A DNA stretch of 47,842 nt from Nitrospinota bacterium (GTDB lineage: Bacteria; Nitrospinota_A; UBA7883; JACRLM01), in assembly GCA_016235255.1 (NCBI GenBank), contig JACRLM010000054.1, positions 1 through 47,842 on the forward strand, written 5' to 3'. The notes under the pieces were generated by a model. The model made no database searches and was not told the origin of the DNA. It was given only the letters and a program-made list of their open reading frames with translations. Of the stretch, positions 26,919 through 34,761 are shown in pieces. Numbering within the stretch: the first letter of the stretch is position 1; every line of letters starts with the position of its first letter. A program made the position numbers and the translations under genes.

Positions 26919-27611
26919 ATGATCGCGATAGCCGGGAATCTCGCGGCCGTGCGCCGTTCCATAGCCGAAGCGGCGGCAAGAAGCGGCCGCTCGCCTGAGT
27001 CTGTGACGCTGGTGGCGGTGACAAAGGCTGTGGGAATAGAAGCGGCCTTGGAGGCGGTCAAGGCCGGCGCGATGGATCTTGGCGAGTCCCGGGTGCAGGA
27101 AGCCCGAAGGAAACATGACGCCATAGGCGCCGGGGCCGTCTGGCACATGATAGGGCCGCTTCAGACGAACAAGGTGAAATACTGCCCCGGCCTGTTTTCA
27201 TTGATCCACTCGCTGGACAGGATCGAGCTTATCGTGGAGCTTTCACGCCGTTTCCAGAGCGCGGGCGTGGTGGCCGAGGGGCTTTTGGAGATAAACGTAT
27301 CCGGCGAGCCCGGGAAATCCGGGTGCGCTCCGGAGCGGGCGGTTGAAATTCTCAAGACGGCGGCGGGACTTGGCGGCGTGAGGATCAGGGGGGTGATGAC
27401 TGTGCCCCCATACAGCGAAGACCCCGAAAACTCCCGCCAGTATTTCAGGCGGCTGCGTGAAATGTCGAAAGAACTGGCCAGCCTTGGACTTGATCACGTG
27501 AGCATGGATATAATATCCGCTGGCATGTCAAACGACTTTGCCGTGGCGATTGAAGAAGGAAGCACCATGGTCCGGGTGGGCACGGCCATATTCGGCGAAA
27601 GGAGCCGGTGA
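26919..27611 (+). CDS. yggS: Pyridoxal phosphate homeostasis protein YggS
   Basis: YggS/PLPBP is a cytoplasmic PLP carrier that keeps free vitamin B6 and amino acid pools balanced. The 230-residue protein has the usual single alanine-racemase-like barrel: SVTLVAVTKAV with the PLP Lys36, LGESRVQEARRKHD, WHMIGPLQTNKVKYC, LLEINVSGEPGKSGCAPE, IRGVMTVPPY and MDIISAGMSNDFAVAIEEGSTMVRVGTAIFG for phosphate binding. The Thr before Lys36 replaces the more usual Ser. It is coupled to proC (stop and start share one base), the classic yggS-proC-yggT-yggU order. Confidence 0.94.
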   Translation: MIAIAGNLAAVRRSIAEAAARSGRSPESVTLVAVTKAVGIEAALEAVKAGAMDLGESRVQEARRKHDAIGAGAVWHMIGPLQTNKVKYCPGLFSLIHSLDRIELIVELSRRFQSAGVVAEGLLEINVSGEPGKSGCAPERAVEILKTAAGLGGVRIRGVMTVPPYSEDPENSRQYFRRLREMSKELASLGLDHVSMDIISAGMSNDFAVAIEEGSTMVRVGTAIFGERSR

Positions 27612-28423
27612 TGATAGGGAACAGGAAAATAGCTTTTATCGGCGCGGGCTTTATGGGTGGCGCCATTATCCGGGGGCTTGTGCGCGCAAAATCGGTCAAG
27701 GGTGAAAGCCTGATGGCGGCGGACCCGCGGGAGGGGGCCTTAAAAGAGCTTGCCCGGGAGACGGGGATAAAGGTGACCACGGACAACGCCGAGGCCGTAT
27801 CCTTCGCCGATATAGTTGTGCTGGCCACCAAGCCCCAGGTTTTGAAAAGCGTGGTGGAGCCTTTGGGGCGCAAGATAGGCAAAAAGAAACTGGTGATATC
27901 CATCGCCGCGGGAGTCCGCGCCGATTCGCTGCTTTCATGGATAGGTTCCGGGGCGCGTGTCGTGCGGGCCATGCCCAACATGCCCGCCACGGTGGGCGAG
28001 GGCGCCACGGCCATATGCCCGGCGGGCGCGGCGGACGCGATGGACATAGCTTCGGCGCGGCTGCTTTTCGACTGCGTCGGCGAGACTGTTCTGGTGGACG
28101 AGAAAATGATGGACGCGGTGACCGGCCTTTCAGGCTCCGGCCCGGCGTTCGTTTTCATGTTTTTAGAGGCGATGATAGACGCCGGTGTGCGGTGCGGCCT
28201 GCCGAGGGACGCCGCCCGGGCCCTTGCCGCCCAGACCCTTTACGGCGCCGCGAAGATGGCCAAGACCGGAGGCGAGCATCCCGCCGCGCTCAAGGACAGG
28301 GTCACATCGCCCGGCGGCACCACCATAGCCGGCCTTGCCGTGCTGGAGGACGAGGGGTTCCGCGGCGCGGTGATAAGGGCCGTGGAAGAGGCCGCCGGAA
28401 GATCGCGGGAACTGGGCTCATAA
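27611..28423 (+). CDS. proC: Pyrroline-5-carboxylate reductase ProC
   Basis: ProC reduces pyrroline-5-carboxylate to proline with NAD(P)H. The N-terminal Rossmann fold reads KIAFIGAGFMGGAIIRGL. The later VLATKPQVLKSVVEPL, ISIAAGVRADSL, VVRAMPNMPATVGEGATA and the conserved LSGSGPAFVFMFLEAMIDAGVRCGLPR are all ProC landmarks, and KDRVTSPGGTTIAGLAVLE closes the active site. The ATG at 27611 shares its A with the yggS stop; GTG at 27608 would add one residue. It has a standard length of 270 residues, and the neighbours are those seen in many bacteria. Confidence 0.96.
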   Translation: MIGNRKIAFIGAGFMGGAIIRGLVRAKSVKGESLMAADPREGALKELARETGIKVTTDNAEAVSFADIVVLATKPQVLKSVVEPLGRKIGKKKLVISIAAGVRADSLLSWIGSGARVVRAMPNMPATVGEGATAICPAGAADAMDIASARLLFDCVGETVLVDEKMMDAVTGLSGSGPAFVFMFLEAMIDAGVRCGLPRDAARALAAQTLYGAAKMAKTGGEHPAALKDRVTSPGGTTIAGLAVLEDEGFRGAVIRAVEEAAGRSRELGS

Positions 28424-28449
28424 CCGGACAACAGGAGGAAAAGGATTCG

Positions 28450-28755
28450 ATGTACGTCCTTGGCAATTTCATTCTGGCGGCGGCGCAGGTGCTGAACATA
28501 GCGCTGACTTTATACATGTGGATCGTCATAATCCGGGCGTTGATCACCTGGGTCAATCCCGATCCGCACAATCCCATCGTCACTTTCCTGCGCCGCGCCA
28601 CGGATCCCGTGCTCGAGCCTATATCAAGGGCGCTGCCGCCGATGGGGGGGATGGACTTTTCACCGCTGGTCCTCATCATGGCCATTTACTTCATCCAGAC
28701 TTTCGCGGTCAGGACCCTTATGCAGTTCGGATATTCGTTAAGCGGCTCGATGTGA
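28450..28755 (+). CDS. yggT: YggT family membrane protein
   Basis: A 101-residue protein with two membrane helices: NFILAAAQVLNIALTLYMWI (about 6-25) and FSPLVLIMAIYFIQTFAV (about 70-87). Between them lies the highly conserved family motif ALITWVNPDPHNPIVTFLRR followed by TDPVLEPISRALPP. YggT proteins occur next to proC and yggS, and in some species near division genes; their role is not settled (osmotic or division functions have been suggested). AGGAGG 11 bases before the ATG at 28450 marks the start. It is followed by yggU after 4 bases. Confidence 0.93.
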   Translation: MYVLGNFILAAAQVLNIALTLYMWIVIIRALITWVNPDPHNPIVTFLRRATDPVLEPISRALPPMGGMDFSPLVLIMAIYFIQTFAVRTLMQFGYSLSGSM

Positions 28756-28759
28756 CCGT

Positions 28760-29050
28760 ATGGCGCTTTCGGTGAAGGCGGAGGGGGGCGGGTCGAGCTT
28801 TCGCGTTCACGTGGCTCCGCGCGCGTCAAAATCGCAGATCGCCGGTGTTCACAACGACGCCCTGAAAATACGCCTTGCCGCACCACCGGTGGACGGAGCG
28901 GCCAATGACGAACTGGTAAAATATCTCGCCAAACATTTCGGCGTGCCGCGCTCCGCGGTGGCGATAATCTCCGGCCACGCGTCCAGGAACAAGCTGGTGA
29001 GGATCCAGGGGGTGGCGCCCGGCGACGTCCTTGCCGCCGCAAAAGCATAG
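28760..29050 (+). CDS. yggU: DUF167 / YggU family protein
   Basis: A 96-residue small basic alpha/beta protein of the DUF167 family. Its landmarks are FRVHVAPRASKSQIAGVHNDALKIRLAAPPVDGAANDELVKYLAKHFGVPRSAVAIISGHASRNKLVRI, quoted here only as order: VAPRASKS at about 15, LAAPPVDGAANDEL at about 39 and SGHASRNKLVRI at about 73. The function of the family is unknown. It follows yggT by 4 bases, completing the yggS-proC-yggT-yggU operon. Confidence 0.92.
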   Translation: MALSVKAEGGGSSFRVHVAPRASKSQIAGVHNDALKIRLAAPPVDGAANDELVKYLAKHFGVPRSAVAIISGHASRNKLVRIQGVAPGDVLAAAKA

Positions 29051-29109
29051 CCCGCCGGCCCCGCCGATTTGCTATATTGTTACCGGAAACAAATTATCGG
29101 ACGGAATCC

Positions 29110-29490
29110 ATGAAAAAAATCCTGGCGCTTCTTCTTGCCGCGCAGACGCTCACCGGATGTTTTTGGCTGGTGGCGGGCGGGGCCGGGGCCGCGGGCGCGT
29201 ATGTCTGGAGCCATGGCAACCTCACCCGGCACTACCAACAGCCGTTTGAGACCACATGGGAAGGGACCATGCACGCGTTGCGCGTGATGGACCTGCCGGT
29301 GGTGGACAGCAAAAAGGACAAATATGACGGGGTCATCAAGGCCAAAATGCCCGGCGGCAGGGACAAGCTGATAGTCAGCCTCGAACGCTGGACGGACAGG
29401 GAAACGAGGGTGACCGTGCGGGCCGGGGCCTTGGGGGACAAGGCGTTTTCCGAGAGGGCGCACGAAGAAATAGCCAAGGCATTAAGGTGA
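29110..29490 (+). CDS. DUF3568 family outer-membrane-type lipoprotein
   Basis: A 126-residue lipoprotein. The start MKKILALLLAAQTLTGCFWL gives a lipobox (LTGC), with the modified Cys at residue 17. A Gly/Ala hydrophobic stretch (AGGAGAAGAYVW) follows, then a domain with the DUF3568 pattern: TWEGTMHALRVMDLPVVDSKKDKYDG and RVTVRAGALGDKAFSERAHEEI. The residue after the lipid Cys is Phe, so export to the outer membrane is likely by the +2 rule. The start at 29110 was chosen over an upstream in-frame Met because it gives the lipoprotein signal. The function is unknown. Its stop overlaps the GTG start of the next gene. Confidence 0.85.
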   Translation: MKKILALLLAAQTLTGCFWLVAGGAGAAGAYVWSHGNLTRHYQQPFETTWEGTMHALRVMDLPVVDSKKDKYDGVIKAKMPGGRDKLIVSLERWTDRETRVTVRAGALGDKAFSERAHEEIAKALR

Positions 29491-30419
29491 ATCAGGCGCC
29501 TGTCGGCGTTTCAACCTGCTGGCTGTCGCGCTCCGTCACGGACGGGGGGCAGATCGCCCGGCGGCTGAAGGACATCGGGGCCACCGCCGCCGAGCTGGAC
29601 TTCAGGCTTTCCCGCGCAACACTGGACCAGGCTGTGGAGGCTTTTGCCAGACTAGGCGTAAAAATCCTTTCGGTCCACGCCGTCTGTCCGGCTCCTGATA
29701 ATAAGACGGCCCGCAATATCGCCGAGAGGGCCTCGATCAGCTCTTCCGATGAAACGGAGCGCAAAACCGGGGTGGAGGACGTGATTTCCACCATGCGGCT
29801 TGCGGCGGGGCTTGGGGCCAGTTGTGTTGTGGTCCACTGCGGCAAGACGCCGATGGAAAGGGTGACGCCGGCGCTACAACGCATGTTCGATGAAGGAACG
29901 CTCGGGGGGACGGACGGGGCGAAGTTCATCAACGATATTAAGATTAAGAGGCTAAGGTCCCGAGGGGCCACTTTTGAAATGCTCATGCGAAGCCTAAGCG
30001 AAATAGCGGAGGCCGCCGAGGCGCTGAACGTGAACGTGGGGCTGGAGAACAGGTATTACATGGAGGAATACCCCAATTACGAGGAGCTTGCCGTGATATT
30101 CCAAAGGCTGGAAGGGAGCCGCATAAGATACTGGCACGACACGGGCCACGCCCAGGCCCAGGAGAATCTGGGACTGATTTCGCACGAGGCGTTGCTAAAA
30201 GAATTTTCAGGGGTGATGGAGGGGATGCACATTCACGACGTGCGCGGATACACCGATCATTACGCCCCCCCAGCGGGAGGCGTGGACTTTGGGATGGTGG
30301 AAAAATATACAAGGCCGGACACCATGCGCATACTTGAACTGCGCGGGGACGTTGGAGAACGTGAAGCGGCGGCGGGGCTTGAATGGATCAAAGCCAGACG
30401 GACGGAATGCAAGCCGTGA
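29487..30419 (+). CDS. Sugar phosphate isomerase/epimerase-like TIM barrel protein
   Basis: A 310-residue protein of the xylose isomerase-like/AP endonuclease family 2 barrel. Metal-binding signatures are visible: SCVVVHCGKTP, VNVGLENRYYMEEYPNYEEL (Glu), RYWHDTGHAQ (His-Asp-His) and GMHIHDVRGYTDHYAPPAGG. These residues would bind two or three divalent ions. The start is GTG, overlapping the lipoprotein gene by 4 bases (GTGA). The substrate cannot be inferred; the next gene is a glycosyltransferase, also overlapping, so both could act on envelope sugars. Confidence 0.82.
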   Translation: MNQAPVGVSTCWLSRSVTDGGQIARRLKDIGATAAELDFRLSRATLDQAVEAFARLGVKILSVHAVCPAPDNKTARNIAERASISSSDETERKTGVEDVISTMRLAAGLGASCVVVHCGKTPMERVTPALQRMFDEGTLGGTDGAKFINDIKIKRLRSRGATFEMLMRSLSEIAEAAEALNVNVGLENRYYMEEYPNYEELAVIFQRLEGSRIRYWHDTGHAQAQENLGLISHEALLKEFSGVMEGMHIHDVRGYTDHYAPPAGGVDFGMVEKYTRPDTMRILELRGDVGEREAAAGLEWIKARRTECKP

Positions 30420-31567
30420 ACGTATTGTTCGACCTGCGGCCGCTGCAAGGCGGTTTCAAGGCCCATAAAAAACGAGGCATCGGAGTTTACGCAAGAAGCC
30501 TGGCCGCGAGGCGCCTCCTTGCCCCGGGGAATCTGTCCATTTCCGGTTTCCACGATCCATGCTTCGAGTCCGCCGAGGCTGAGGCGGCCGGTTCCGGCGC
30601 CTTGGCCATAGGTCCGCTCACAACTTTCGCCCGTGTAAACTTCAAGGAGTTCTTCACCCAGCATCTATTCATGCGCAAAGTCATCGAAAAACACGCCAGG
30701 GCAGCCAAGGCTGACATCCTGTTTTTCCCCACCCATCTGGACGTCCCCATGGGGCTTGGGGCGCCATATGTGGTGACGGCGCACGACATGATACAGTCCG
30801 CCCTCAAGGAGCGCTTTTATACGTCGTTAAAACACCGGCTGCACACCGCGGCGCAGGCGGCCGTGTTGCGTGGCGCAAGGCTGGTGATCGCCGTGTCCGA
30901 ACACACGAAGTGGGACGTTGTCAAATACGCTGGGGTGGATCCGGCCAGGATCGCCGTGGTCCACAACGGAGTTGATCCCGTGTTCCGCCCCGGGGTGATG
31001 GCGGACCTTTCAAGGTTCAAGCTTCCCGACAGATTTATCCTCAACGTGGGGGGGATTGATTGGCGCAAGAACGTGGACCTGCTCCTCCACGCGTTTGGCA
31101 GGCTGCGGGAAAAAGAGCCGGACGTATATCTGTTGATGGCGGGTGATATCAAGGGGGACCCGCAGTACGCCAAATTCACCGCCCGGCTTGAATCAGAGAA
31201 GCTTGACCGGGCCGTGATCGAGCTTGGATATGTCGCCGCCGAAGAGCTGGCTGCGCTGTACGGCAAGGCCGCCGCGTTTTTCTATCCAAGCGTTTACGAG
31301 GGATTCGGTCTGCCGGTGCTCGAAGCGATGGCCTGCGGGACGCCCGTTGTCTCCACCAATCTCACCTCCATCCCGGAGGTGGCTGGGTCCGCCGCCATAC
31401 TCCTCGATCCGTCCGCCAAAGAAGATTTCGCCGAGGCTCTCATCCGGCTGGTCCGGTCGCAAGACGAGCGCGGCCGCCTTTCTCAGGCCGGGTTGAGCCG
31501 TGCGCAACAATTTGGCTGGGACAAATGCGCCACGGAAACTTTCAACCTGATTTCACGGGTGGTCTAG
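30407..31567 (+). CDS. Glycosyltransferase family 4 (GT-B)
   Basis: A 386-residue GT-B enzyme. The N-terminal half starts VNVLFDLRPLQGGFKAHKKR and has an IGVYARSLAARRL donor-acceptor loop. The C-terminal half contains FILNVGGIDWRKNVDLLLHAF, LGYVAAEELAALYGKAAAFFYPSVYEGFGLPVLEAMACGTPVV by landmarks EGFGLPVLEAMACG (the E-x7-E motif) and TNLTSIPEVAGSAA, typical of family 4. It transfers an activated sugar, probably to a cell-surface glycan; the substrate is unknown. Starts at 30383, 30407 (ATG) and 30416 (GTG, overlapping the stop by 4 bases) are possible; 30407 was used. Confidence 0.9.
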   Translation: MQAVNVLFDLRPLQGGFKAHKKRGIGVYARSLAARRLLAPGNLSISGFHDPCFESAEAEAAGSGALAIGPLTTFARVNFKEFFTQHLFMRKVIEKHARAAKADILFFPTHLDVPMGLGAPYVVTAHDMIQSALKERFYTSLKHRLHTAAQAAVLRGARLVIAVSEHTKWDVVKYAGVDPARIAVVHNGVDPVFRPGVMADLSRFKLPDRFILNVGGIDWRKNVDLLLHAFGRLREKEPDVYLLMAGDIKGDPQYAKFTARLESEKLDRAVIELGYVAAEELAALYGKAAAFFYPSVYEGFGLPVLEAMACGTPVVSTNLTSIPEVAGSAAILLDPSAKEDFAEALIRLVRSQDERGRLSQAGLSRAQQFGWDKCATETFNLISRVV

Positions 31568-31589
31568 GAGAAATGCCCGTCCGGGCGCG

Positions 31590-33200
31590 TCAAAGAGCCG
31601 TTTTTTTGTCTTTTATTCTGGCGAGGAACCGGCTGTAAACGTCCTTTTCCTTGAGTATCCTGAAAAGCTCGGCGTCCAGCCTCCCCTTGTCCACTTCGGT
31701 CTGCAGGATGGAGTACACCGTGCTCATCGGCATTTGCCTCTTGTATGGCCTGTCGCTCGCTGTGAGCGCCTCGAAAAAGTCCACCAAGGCAAGGATACGG
31801 GCCTGGGTGGACATGCTGTCGGCCTTGAGCCCCTTCGGATAACCTGACCCGTCAAGATACTCGTGGTGGCTTCCGGCGTAAAGGGGGACGTTGCGAAGTT
31901 TGCGGCTGAACGGGATCTTGTCGAGCATCCGTATGGTGACGTCGATGTGGCTTTGCATTATCTTCCGCTCGTCCTCGGTGAGCGAGCCTTTCCGGATGCT
32001 AAGGTTGAAAAGCTCGTCCTCGGTGAGTTTGGGAAAGGTCTTGCCGTCCAGTTCGTAAGTGCCGGCGGCGATTTTCTTGAGCCGCTCTATTTTTGCGTCT
32101 TCCATGAACTCGCCGGGATTGTTGCAGGAGATGACAAAGTTGCGCTCTTCGACCAGCGCCGCCAGCTTGTTCTCATATTCTTTTTCAAGCGCATCCACTT
32201 CTTCCCTGCCCGCCCCTTTTTCACAAAGCCCGGCTTTCTTGACGGCGCATTCCGCGCGCGCCTTGGAAATTATCAGCTCATACCGTGTACGGACAAGCTC
32301 GGACCTGTCGAAAATGGTCTCCAGCTTCACGGACTTGTCCATGATGTGCGTGGGCGAGACTATTTTGCCGATATCGTGCATCCACGCCGCGATCCGAAGC
32401 TCGTTCAGCTCATCGTCGGAAAAGGCCGCGCCCCCCGGCTTCCCGTCCGATTCTTCGTTGATTGCGCGGGCAAGCTCCAAGGCAAGCTCCGCCACGCGCC
32501 GGATATGGCCGTGGGTGTATTTGGAGCGCGCGTCCGTCGCCGTGGCCATCACCTCCACGAACGACTCGAACAGCATCTCCGTTTCCCTTATAAGGTTCAC
32601 GTTGCTTATGGCCACCGCCGCCTGGCTGGCCAGGGACTTGGCCAGGCCCACATACTTGTTGTCGAAAGGGATCACATCGCCGGTCTCGTGGTCCTTGGCG
32701 TTCAATATCTGCAGAACGCCTATCACGTCGCTCTGGTAGTCGAGCAGCGGGGTCACAAGCATGGAAACGCTGCGGTATCCGGTGCGCTCGTCATATTTTT
32801 TCGGCCCGGTGAAATCGAACTCGTCGGACTGGTACACGTCCGGGATGTTCACGGTCTTTCTGGTGATTGCCGCATAGGCGGAAACGAAAGTCGGAGCCAT
32901 GGGGACGGGAGGGAAGGTGGCGGTGGCGCCTGTCGTCCCGCCGATTGCGATGCCAAGGGAAACGTTCCTGCTTACCGTGAAATGAAGCTGCATGTTCTTG
33001 GTCAGGTACAGCGTGCAACCGTCGGCGTTGGTGATCTCGATGGCGGAGTCGACTATTTTCTGCAGCAGGTTGTCCAGGTTTCTTTCGGACGAGAGGGAAA
33101 TGCCGATTTCGATAAGGCGGCGGGCAAGAGTCACTTCATGATTCTCCGGCTCGTCGCCGTAAGAGTCGAACCGCCGCCGCTTTCTAGCGTCTAGCGCCAT
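31590..33200 (-). CDS. GAF domain HD-GYP phosphodiesterase (c-di-GMP)
   Basis: A 536-residue cytoplasmic protein with no membrane span. A GAF domain spans about 25-190 (AIEITNADGCTLYLTKNMQLHF, SMLVTPLLDYQSDVIGVLQILNA), followed by a helical linker and an HD-GYP domain with IAAWMHDIGKIVSPTHIM (HD) and GSHHEYLDGSGYPKGLKADS (HHE and GYP). A long insert separates the HD and GYP parts. HD-GYP enzymes hydrolyse c-di-GMP. The start at 33200 overlaps the end of the preceding gene by 10 bases, so the two HD-GYP genes form one transcript. It is convergent with the glycosyltransferase gene, 22 bases away. Confidence 0.9.
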   Translation of the reverse strand: MALDARKRRRFDSYGDEPENHEVTLARRLIEIGISLSSERNLDNLLQKIVDSAIEITNADGCTLYLTKNMQLHFTVSRNVSLGIAIGGTTGATATFPPVPMAPTFVSAYAAITRKTVNIPDVYQSDEFDFTGPKKYDERTGYRSVSMLVTPLLDYQSDVIGVLQILNAKDHETGDVIPFDNKYVGLAKSLASQAAVAISNVNLIRETEMLFESFVEVMATATDARSKYTHGHIRRVAELALELARAINEESDGKPGGAAFSDDELNELRIAAWMHDIGKIVSPTHIMDKSVKLETIFDRSELVRTRYELIISKARAECAVKKAGLCEKGAGREEVDALEKEYENKLAALVEERNFVISCNNPGEFMEDAKIERLKKIAAGTYELDGKTFPKLTEDELFNLSIRKGSLTEDERKIMQSHIDVTIRMLDKIPFSRKLRNVPLYAGSHHEYLDGSGYPKGLKADSMSTQARILALVDFFEALTASDRPYKRQMPMSTVYSILQTEVDKGRLDAELFRILKEKDVYSRFLARIKDKKTAL

Positions 33201-34648
33201 TGCTTCATTATCACCGAGATTCTGCCTTCGCGGAAAAGCTCCATCCACGCCTCGATGAGGTCCGGATCGAACTGGGATCCGGACCCTTTCACAAGCTCTT
33301 CGTTGGCCTTTTCAACAGGCCACGCCTGCTTGTAAGGCCTCGCGTTGGTCAGGGCGTCGAACACGTCGGACACCGCCACGATACGGGCCGGCAATGGGAT
33401 GTCCTCGCCGGCGAGCCGGTCCGGATAACCTTTGCCGTTCCACTTTTCATGGTGGCTTCTTGCGATGATGCGGGCCATCTCAAAGAACGGCTTTTTGGGG
33501 AGTATGCGCTCTCCATGGGTGGTGTGGGTCTTCATTATGTCGAACTCATCGCTTGTCAGGGCGCCTGGCTTTTTCAATATGTCGTCCGGGACTGAGATCT
33601 TGCCCACGTCGTGCATGATGGACGAATACCCGATCTCCTCCACAACGCTGGCCGGCAGGCCAAGCTTTTCGGCCAGCGTGGCGGAGAAGTTCTGGATCCT
33701 GATGACGTGGTTGCCGGTGCTCTCGTCCTTTGCTTCCGCCGCCGTGGCGAGGCTGAATATAGCGTCCAGGTTGGCTTCCCGAAGGTCCGCCGTCCGCTCA
33801 CGCACCCTGCGTTCGAGCACCTCGTTGAACTTGGCCAGTTTTTCCGTGGCCGTCTGCAGCTCGCCATAAAGGTTTTTCACCCTCAGGTGGCTCTGTATCC
33901 TGGCGACGAACTCCTCGCTGGAGAACGGCTTGATGATATAGTCGTCCGCTCCCATGTTCAAAAGCAGCTTGATGTTCTCCTTTTCGGAGATGGTGGTGGC
34001 CACCACAATGGGAATGAACTGGTATTTCCTGTCGTCCCGGATAAGCTCCACCAGCCGCCGCCCGTCCATGTTGGGCATATTGATATCGGTGATGATCATG
34101 TCTATCTCGGCGTGGCGCGCCTTTAGCGCCTCAAATCCCTGCACCCCGTCCACAGCCTCTATCACCGAGTGGCCGTTTTTCTCCAGAAGGTATTTGGTGA
34201 CAGCCCGGATGGTGCTGGAGTCCTCCACCAGAAGGATGCGGAAAGACTTCAGGGATTTTTCCGCCTCGAAAGTCCTGGTGATGAATTCTGCCAGCGTCCC
34301 GGCGGAAAACGGCTTGGGCAATATCTTTACAGTGTTGGACTTTAGCCCGTTTTCCTTGTGCACCCCCAGGTCCACCCCGGTGACGACAACCACCGGAATG
34401 TCCCGCGTTATCTCCATCACCTTAAGGTCGCTGATCAGCTTCACGCCGTCAAAACCGCCGATGTACGGATCGATAATGATTATGCTGGGGGGATTTTCAC
34501 GGGCCATGGCAAGGCCGTCCTTTGCGACGCTGGCGCTTATGGCGGCAACGCCCACGGATTCGAGCTCATCCTCGATAATCATCCGGGAGACGCTGTTATC
34601 ATCAATGATAAGCGCCGTCCGTCTTTTCTCGGCTTGCTCAGCGTTCAT
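33191..34648 (-). CDS. Double-receiver HD-GYP response regulator
   Basis: A 485-residue protein. Two receiver domains lie in tandem: the first (about 10-125) has Asp in IIIIDPYIGGFDG, the second (about 135-250) has ITDINMPNMDG. Both keep the acidic pocket residues (IIDDNS and LVEDSS) and a terminal Lys-Pro. A coiled-coil linker leads to a C-terminal HD-GYP domain with SIMHDVGKISVPDDIL and RSHHEKWNGKGYPDRLAG. The HD-GYP is complete, so phosphorylation of two receivers may control c-di-GMP turnover. No histidine kinase is adjacent. It is divergent from lptF/G and shares a 113-base intergenic region with it. Confidence 0.93.
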   Translation of the reverse strand: MNAEQAEKRRTALIIDDNSVSRMIIEDELESVGVAAISASVAKDGLAMARENPPSIIIIDPYIGGFDGVKLISDLKVMEITRDIPVVVVTGVDLGVHKENGLKSNTVKILPKPFSAGTLAEFITRTFEAEKSLKSFRILLVEDSSTIRAVTKYLLEKNGHSVIEAVDGVQGFEALKARHAEIDMIITDINMPNMDGRRLVELIRDDRKYQFIPIVVATTISEKENIKLLLNMGADDYIIKPFSSEEFVARIQSHLRVKNLYGELQTATEKLAKFNEVLERRVRERTADLREANLDAIFSLATAAEAKDESTGNHVIRIQNFSATLAEKLGLPASVVEEIGYSSIMHDVGKISVPDDILKKPGALTSDEFDIMKTHTTHGERILPKKPFFEMARIIARSHHEKWNGKGYPDRLAGEDIPLPARIVAVSDVFDALTNARPYKQAWPVEKANEELVKGSGSQFDPDLIEAWMELFREGRISVIMKQWR

Positions 34649-34674
34649 TATCTTGCGAGTTTCCCATTATTCGA

Positions 34675-34748
34675 GTAAAGTCCCGCTTTCCCTTTACGGG
34701 ATTCTCACCACTTCTTAACATAATATGCCAGACCAGTCCCATTATGTT
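34675..34748. repeat. Interleaved inverted repeats in the divergent HD-GYP / lptF region
   Basis: Two short stems interleave: GTAAAG (34675-34680) with CTTTAC (34692-34697), and TCCCG (34681-34685) with CGGGA (34697-34701), the order expected of a pseudoknot. Close by, AACATAAT (34717-34724) and ATTATGTT (34741-34748) form a perfect 8-bp dyad with a 16-base spacer, a possible operator just before the permease start. Confidence 0.35.
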
Positions 34749-34761
34749 ATCATCTTTTCGC

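Noticed and set aside
31575..31586. Bidirectional terminator between the convergent glycosyltransferase and HD-GYP genes
   Set aside because: GCCC-GTCC-GGGC has only a 4-5 bp stem and no T run on either side.
31863..33194. A 443-codon plus-strand frame across the GAF HD-GYP gene
   Set aside because: The minus-strand product has clear GAF and HD-GYP motifs; the plus-strand frame has none.
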